A stretch of DNA of 64,000 bases, taken from contig CACYKH010000009.1 in NCBI GenBank assembly GCA_902774915.1, positions 1 through 64,000 on the forward strand, read 5' to 3'. The number at the start of each line of letters is the position of its first letter. Within the stretch, counting starts at the first letter, position 1. A program made the position numbers and the translations under genes. The notes under the pieces were generated by a model, which did no database searches, was not told the DNA's origin, and saw only the letters and a list, made by a program, of their open reading frames with translations. The DNA comes from an uncultured Lachnospiraceae bacterium (GTDB taxonomy: Bacteria; Bacillota; Clostridia; Lachnospirales; Lachnospiraceae). Positions 59,544 to 64,000 of this stretch are shown piece by piece.

Positions 59544-61205
59544 ATGGACGATAAATATTCATTCAAAAAAACATTTACAAATACAAGATTTCTAGCTTGC
59601 GTCTCAACTATTTTTATATTGGGATTTCTTATCGCGCTTACCATAGTCAAAAGAGATTCCTTCTCTGATCATATGGAAATAATCCCATATGATGATATGT
59701 GGTCTTATGAAAGTGGTTCTTTAGTAGATTTCGATAATTTGAAAACTGATAAACATTTCGAAATACACAAGCGAACCAATGAGGATGAAATAAACAATAA
59801 CAGCTTGTGTTTCTACAGCAAGAACATTCATTTTACGGTTTATCTTGATGGCGAACCAATCTACGATTTCCATCCCGAAACTGCAAACGTATACGGAAAA
59901 GGTTATGGCATTTTCCCTCATTCAGTTAGTATTCCAGTTATTTATAGAGATGGCGATATAAAAATAGCCATTGATAATTTATACGAAGGCAAGGCCGGTT
60001 ATATCATAGATATGCATCTGGATACAACCAACGACTTTATGATAGCTCAGCTCCAAAGAAGCACACCTGACTTTCTTATCTGTCTTGTCATTTTCATCTT
60101 CGGATTTGTTCTTTTCGCAATCAGTCTGTTTGGAAAATATTTCGGAGATGCAAGGTTCGAAATTATAAGTATCGGATGTCTAGCCATGGTGGCATCTCTT
60201 TGGATAGCCACTGGCACAAATGTTTATATGATACTTACCAACTCGCCGGTAGTATTGCATTTTGTCGAGTATATAGCACTGGACCTGATGGCCTATCCGG
60301 CAGTTGTATTCGCTTCATTTGTAACAGGTAATAAGAATTCAAAGCTTTCGATAGTCGTTGGTATTCTCACTCTCATAAAGGTAGGAACATCCATCACCCT
60401 TACATCACTGGGACTGATGGATTATCACCAATTATTATCATGTTCACAAATACTGCTGGGAATTACAGCTATCATCTTCATTTACCTGATTGTTAAAGGA
60501 ATCACAAGAAAAACAATCAAATCCTTCATCACCAAAATACTTATTGTTATATTCGGTGTGACAACAGTATTCGGTGTGATTGATATTATCAGGTACATAA
60601 TTTACAGAGATGACTTTATAACATTTTCCTTCTTCAAATATGCACTCTTCCTATTCATATTTATGAGTGGTCTTTATGAATATATAGCCATCACTGAAAT
60701 GAGTAAGCGTGGTAAATATGCCGAAATCATGGAAGAGCTGGCATACCAGGATGACCTTACAGGACTGCTGAACAGAAAGGCCTTTAACAAGAAAGCAAAT
60801 ATCATCTCAGACGGCGAAACAATCTATACTCTCATTATGATGGACCTCAATTACCTAAAGAGAGTTAATGATGAGCTGGGACATGTTAAGGGTGATGAAT
60901 ATATTAAATATATAGCAAAGTCCATTGCTGAATCCTTTGCAAATGATGAGGGTTGTTTCAGATTAGGTGGAGATGAATTCTTCGTAATGACTGCATATAG
61001 AAGTGACGAGGAAGCCTTCTATGACAGCATGAAGAATCTAAACAGTATGATCAATACATATAACAAAGAGAATGACCCTTCTATAAAGATGAGCATTGCT
61101 TATGGTTATTCAGAGTTCAATCCTAAGACTGACAACTTTGATGAACAGTTTAAGAAAGCAGATCAGAAGATGTATGAGATGAAAGCAAAGATGAAGGGAA
61201 GATAA
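59544..61205 (+). CDS. Membrane-bound diguanylate cyclase (GGDEF)
   Basis: About 553 residues from the ATG at 59544, which has AGGAAGG six bases upstream; the frame is open 21 codons earlier. A first transmembrane helix (about 12-32) is followed by an outer domain of about 150 residues, then seven hydrophobic helices (about 175-395), and a GGDEF domain with DDLTGLLNRKAF and RLGGDEFFVM. This is the 7TMR-DISM-like layout. No RxxD inhibition site is seen before GGDEF. It should make cyclic di-GMP in response to an outer signal. It is one of only two plus-strand genes in the window. Confidence 0.9.
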   Translation: MDDKYSFKKTFTNTRFLACVSTIFILGFLIALTIVKRDSFSDHMEIIPYDDMWSYESGSLVDFDNLKTDKHFEIHKRTNEDEINNNSLCFYSKNIHFTVYLDGEPIYDFHPETANVYGKGYGIFPHSVSIPVIYRDGDIKIAIDNLYEGKAGYIIDMHLDTTNDFMIAQLQRSTPDFLICLVIFIFGFVLFAISLFGKYFGDARFEIISIGCLAMVASLWIATGTNVYMILTNSPVVLHFVEYIALDLMAYPAVVFASFVTGNKNSKLSIVVGILTLIKVGTSITLTSLGLMDYHQLLSCSQILLGITAIIFIYLIVKGITRKTIKSFITKILIVIFGVTTVFGVIDIIRYIIYRDDFITFSFFKYALFLFIFMSGLYEYIAITEMSKRGKYAEIMEELAYQDDLTGLLNRKAFNKKANIISDGETIYTLIMMDLNYLKRVNDELGHVKGDEYIKYIAKSIAESFANDEGCFRLGGDEFFVMTAYRSDEEAFYDSMKNLNSMINTYNKENDPSIKMSIAYGYSEFNPKTDNFDEQFKKADQKMYEMKAKMKGR

Positions 61206-61235
61206 TTCGTAATCATCGAATAACATAGAACAAAA

Positions 61236-61266
61236 AAGTTCAGCCTGGCAAAACCAGGCTGAACTT
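61236..61266. terminator. Bidirectional terminator between the GGDEF gene and the DHH gene
   Basis: AAGTTCAGCCTGG-caaaa-CCAGGCTGAACTT, a 13-base perfect stem, with T-rich tails on both sides (CTTTTAT on plus, TTTTTG on minus). It serves the convergent genes. Confidence 0.9.
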
Positions 61267-61294
61267 CTTTTATACACTTTCATTTCACGTCAGT

Positions 61295-62221
61295 TTAATT
61301 ACCGTTAAGTTTTGAAATAATTGTTGGAAGTTCACCATCTACCACATCATTATCAAGCTGGCATGTACCTGCATTTGCATGACCACCGCCGCCATAAGAA
61401 AGGCAGAGCTCACCAATATTGAAATTAGAAGACTTATTGATGATAGACTTACCGATCATAACAGCTGTATTCTGCTTACGGAAGCCCCATGCAACGTGTA
61501 CAGAAATCTCAACCTCTGGCCACAATGCATAAACCATAAATCTGTTTCCAGTGTAGATAGTCTCTTCATTTCTAAGATCAATAACTGCAACCTTATCATG
61601 AATCTTTGTAATACGCTTCAATTGTTCAACGAACAGTTCCTGCTGTTCGAAGTACATATCAACTCTTTCTTTTACATCTGGAAGTTCAAGAACCTGATCA
61701 ATATCATGGTCAACACAGTAATCTATAAGTTCCATCATCAGATCATAGTTTGAAATCCTGAATTCACGGAATCTTCCAAGTCCTGTACGTGCATCCATAA
61801 GGAAATTCATCAGAACCCAGCCAGTTGGATGAAGAATCTCATCCTCTGTAAAATCAGCACTATCACCCTTATCTACAGCCAGCATAATCTCTTCCGAAAC
61901 CCTCTTGAATTTCTCAGCTCCGCCATAGTAATTATAAACAACTCTGGCAGCTGACTTAGCATCACCCTCAATTATATACTTTCCTTCATACTCTTCAGGT
62001 TTATTTCTGAGAAGCTCACTTTCATGATGGTCAAAAGCAAGTCCTACTCTCTTATCAAATGGAAGGTTTGTTGTGATATCATTTTCTGATAATTCAACTT
62101 TTCCATCCTGAACATCCTTAGGATGTACGAACTTAATCTCGTCAACAAGATCCAGTTCTTTTAAAAGCATAGCACAAACAAGGCCATCAAAATCGCTTCT
62201 TGTCACAAGTCTTTTTTTCAT
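61295..62221 (-). CDS. DHH-family phosphoesterase
   Basis: A 308-residue protein starting MKKRLVTRSDFDGLVCAML. The DHH motifs are SDFDG (about 9-13), AFDHHES (about 63) and the C-terminal DHHA1 signature SYGGGGHANAGTCQL. Such proteins cut short oligonucleotides, c-di-AMP products or polyphosphate, using Mn ions. An upstream membrane or sensor domain is missing, so it is the soluble form. A small zinc ribbon gene and the LCP gene lie just upstream. Confidence 0.88.
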   Translation of the reverse strand: MKKRLVTRSDFDGLVCAMLLKELDLVDEIKFVHPKDVQDGKVELSENDITTNLPFDKRVGLAFDHHESELLRNKPEEYEGKYIIEGDAKSAARVVYNYYGGAEKFKRVSEEIMLAVDKGDSADFTEDEILHPTGWVLMNFLMDARTGLGRFREFRISNYDLMMELIDYCVDHDIDQVLELPDVKERVDMYFEQQELFVEQLKRITKIHDKVAVIDLRNEETIYTGNRFMVYALWPEVEISVHVAWGFRKQNTAVMIGKSIINKSSNFNIGELCLSYGGGGHANAGTCQLDNDVVDGELPTIISKLNGN

Positions 62222-62259
62222 ATTGATACTACCCTCCTAAGTAAAACCCTCTTCGTATA

Positions 62260-62445
62260 TTAAATCTCTTCGTACTCAGTCATCTCAATTATATCGTCTT
62301 TATTTCCGCCACGCTTGAGATAATGCTTTCCGCCTTCGATAAATATACTTCCACATGAGCACTTAACTATGCCCACTCTTTTTGTGGATTCAATAATGCT
62401 TCCGCACTTTTTACACTTCACCATGTTTCGTTTTATCTTCTTCAT
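62260..62445 (-). CDS. Small zinc-ribbon protein, DUF7695-like
   Basis: A 61-residue protein. MVKCKKCGSIIES (CxxC), then VKCSCGSIFIEGGKHYLKRG (CxC) gives a four-cysteine zinc ribbon, the layout of a small DUF7695-type family. It lies 38 bases upstream of the DHH gene and is probably in the same transcript. Function unknown. Confidence 0.7.
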   Translation of the reverse strand: MKKIKRNMVKCKKCGSIIESTKRVGIVKCSCGSIFIEGGKHYLKRGGNKDDIIEMTEYEEI

Positions 62446-62487
62446 AAGATGCCCCCAAATAGCTATGATAAAATTTCAAAACATATA

Positions 62488-63975
62488 TTATTCAGTTTCT
62501 GAATCTGCTTCGTACTCTCCACTTATGTACTGCTTCAGCAGAGCCTTGTTCGCTTCCAGATCAGGAACCAAAACAGCCATACCATCTACTGTATCAGCAT
62601 AGTATGTATTTTCCGCTGGAATGAGGTAGCTTTCCATATCGCCACTGGTCATAACACCAGATGCAACTCTCATCATTCCAAAGGTCTTCATATCTGTGGT
62701 CATACTTGGTGCTGCTTTATTAGCAACCTTATAACCTTTAATAAGATGACCATGTTTTACCTGACTGGTCACACCTGAGATAACCTTTCTCTGTCTCTCA
62801 GTTCTGTCCCAATCAGAATTACCTACATACCTCATTCTTGAATAACAAAGTATCTGACTTGGTGTAAGCTTATTCTCACCTTCTGTTAAGTCCCAAACCT
62901 CATCGGATTCATCATTATTAGAACCAAGAGCAGGATTGGCATTCATATACTCTGCCTCTTCTGCTGTAAGATCCATCTTGAGAGAACCTACTGCTGTCAT
63001 GGCTTCAAGGAAACCATCAAAATCTACCATCATATTTCCATCGATAGTAATATCGAAGTTTTCTTCTATGGTCTGATCCAGCAGGTCAATTCCGCCATAT
63101 GCATAAGCAGCATTAATTCTGTTTCCGCCATAGCCTGGAATCTGAACATATGTATCACGCATGATAGAAACCATACATGCTGTATTCTTCTTTTGATTGA
63201 TAGAGAGGATGATCATTGTATCCGAACGCTGATCCGTCTGTCCATCTCTGGCATCCTGACCTATAAGCAAAATATTTATGGTCTGATGCTTCATAGAGTC
63301 GGCTCTGCTACCAACCTCTGTATCTATATGATTAAACTTACGAGTTACATTCCATACAAGAAGTCCAAAGATAAGAAGGATAACAAGAAGTATTGCAATA
63401 AGAGTTCTAAATGGATGTCTCTTCTTCTTTATCTTTTGAGGTTTACCCGTTGTAAATCCTCCATTCTTTTTAGACTTCTTACTACTACTGTTCTTCTGTC
63501 TCTTTTCTCTTCTGTAATCGTCCTCGTAGCTTTCTTCGTAATCCTCATCACTTACCAGCTGGTCAGGATCATACATCCTTTTTCTTGGACGTTGTTCCTC
63601 ATATCTCTCAGCCTGCTGTCTTCTGCGGGCTCTATCCTGAGTCTGCTGAGTAGGTCTCTGCCTCTGCTGCTGAGCCTGCTGATTAGCCGATCTCTGTCTC
63701 TGTGGCTGAGCCTGTTGCTGGGGTTGTTGCTGGAACTGAGGTGCCTGTACTTGTTGCTGCTGCTGTAGTTGCTGTTGATATGCAGTCTGTGGATCCTGCA
63801 CAAATGCCGAATCTAATTCAGGTGAATATCCCGCTGCTGTCCCACTATTTTTCTGTCTCTCGAGTTCTCGGATCCTGCGAAGTTCCTCCATCTGCAACTC
63901 TTCTAACTGTTTTCTTCTGAGTGCAGTTTCTTCTCGAATCCTACTTAACTCTTCATCTGAAAGATCTCTGCTCAT
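62488..63975 (-). CDS. LytR-CpsA-Psr (LCP) family cell-wall glycopolymer transferase
   Basis: A 495-residue protein with AAGGATAAGG before its ATG. The first about 190 residues are cytoplasmic, very rich in Gln and Arg (polyglutamine stretches), followed by one transmembrane helix (about 192-212) and the outer LCP domain with NILLIGQDAR, RSDTMIILSIN, SIMRDTYVQIPGYGGNRINA and YSRMRYVGNSDWDRTERQ. The Arg and Asp motifs that bind the pyrophosphate lipid are present. It links teichoic acid-like or capsular polymers to peptidoglycan at the cell surface. The long Gln-rich tail is unusual for the family. Confidence 0.92.
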   Translation of the reverse strand: MSRDLSDEELSRIREETALRRKQLEELQMEELRRIRELERQKNSGTAAGYSPELDSAFVQDPQTAYQQQLQQQQQVQAPQFQQQPQQQAQPQRQRSANQQAQQQRQRPTQQTQDRARRRQQAERYEEQRPRKRMYDPDQLVSDEDYEESYEDDYRREKRQKNSSSKKSKKNGGFTTGKPQKIKKKRHPFRTLIAILLVILLIFGLLVWNVTRKFNHIDTEVGSRADSMKHQTINILLIGQDARDGQTDQRSDTMIILSINQKKNTACMVSIMRDTYVQIPGYGGNRINAAYAYGGIDLLDQTIEENFDITIDGNMMVDFDGFLEAMTAVGSLKMDLTAEEAEYMNANPALGSNNDESDEVWDLTEGENKLTPSQILCYSRMRYVGNSDWDRTERQRKVISGVTSQVKHGHLIKGYKVANKAAPSMTTDMKTFGMMRVASGVMTSGDMESYLIPAENTYYADTVDGMAVLVPDLEANKALLKQYISGEYEADSETE

Positions 63976-64000
63976 TAAACCTTATCCTTTCGTTATGGAA

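Noticed and set aside
63193-63768. A leucine-rich 191-residue plus-strand frame
   Set aside because: It is the antisense of the Gln/Arg-rich part of the LCP gene. The composition follows from the codons of the real gene.

Overview
This window looks like a chromosomal segment of a low-GC anaerobic Firmicute, most likely a member of the Lachnospiraceae (Butyrivibrio / Lachnospira / Roseburia type). The support is indirect: a pyruvate:ferredoxin oxidoreductase start, a calpain-family protease, an agr-type quorum-sensing locus, heterodimeric ABC exporters, a tubulin-like GTPase-fold protein, and strong AGGAGG ribosome binding sites throughout. Almost every gene is on the minus strand, so the window reads right to left. 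No rRNA, tRNA or CRISPR array was seen.

Layout. (1) 1-4.9 kb: the start of nifJ, a two-gene unit of a BtrH-like protein plus an acyl carrier protein, and a 950-residue calpain-type protease. (2) 4.95-5.8 kb: a decayed IS3-family element. (3) 5.9-22.7 kb: an AT-rich accessory island with a MazF/PemK-type toxin, a dGTPase remnant that has lost its HD motif, a run of small unknown membrane proteins, two secreted proteins, a DUF3800 protein, a YcxB-like protein, a peptidoglycan-binding/DUF1906 protein, a plus-strand protein with an HEPN-like RX4H motif, a superfamily-1 helicase, a KAP-family P-loop NTPase, and fragments of a methyltransferase and an AAA ATPase. This composition is that of a defence or mobile-element island. 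(4) 22.7-42.5 kb: a polymorphic-toxin locus headed by quorum-sensing genes. In transcription order it carries agrA, agrC, agrB, agrD (a 49-residue ORF), a small membrane protein with one YD repeat, a 4,978-residue secreted RHS protein ending in a PD-(D/E)XK-type nuclease domain, and two or three immunity candidates. (5) 42.7-45.3 kb: a MacB-type ABC system with a small membrane partner. (6) 45.6-56.0 kb: radical SAM protein, degenerate PP2C-like membrane protein, tandem methyltransferase, a heterodimeric ABC exporter, and a tubulin-like protein. (7) 56.1-64 kb: mostly housekeeping genes (class II aldolase, BI-1 membrane protein, thioesterase, D-aminoacyl-tRNA deacylase, a diguanylate cyclase on the plus strand, a DHH phosphoesterase, a zinc ribbon protein, an LCP-family protein).

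The most interesting parts are: the agr system placed directly in front of a giant RHS nuclease toxin, which suggests cell-density control of contact or secreted killing; a nine-G tract acting as the ribosome binding site of the agr response regulator; the modification/export cluster at 45.6-53.4 kb with a PP2C-like protein that lacks metal-binding residues, next to a tubulin-like gene; and the unrecognised genes of the 7.5-16.4 kb island. Functions beyond family level are inference throughout.
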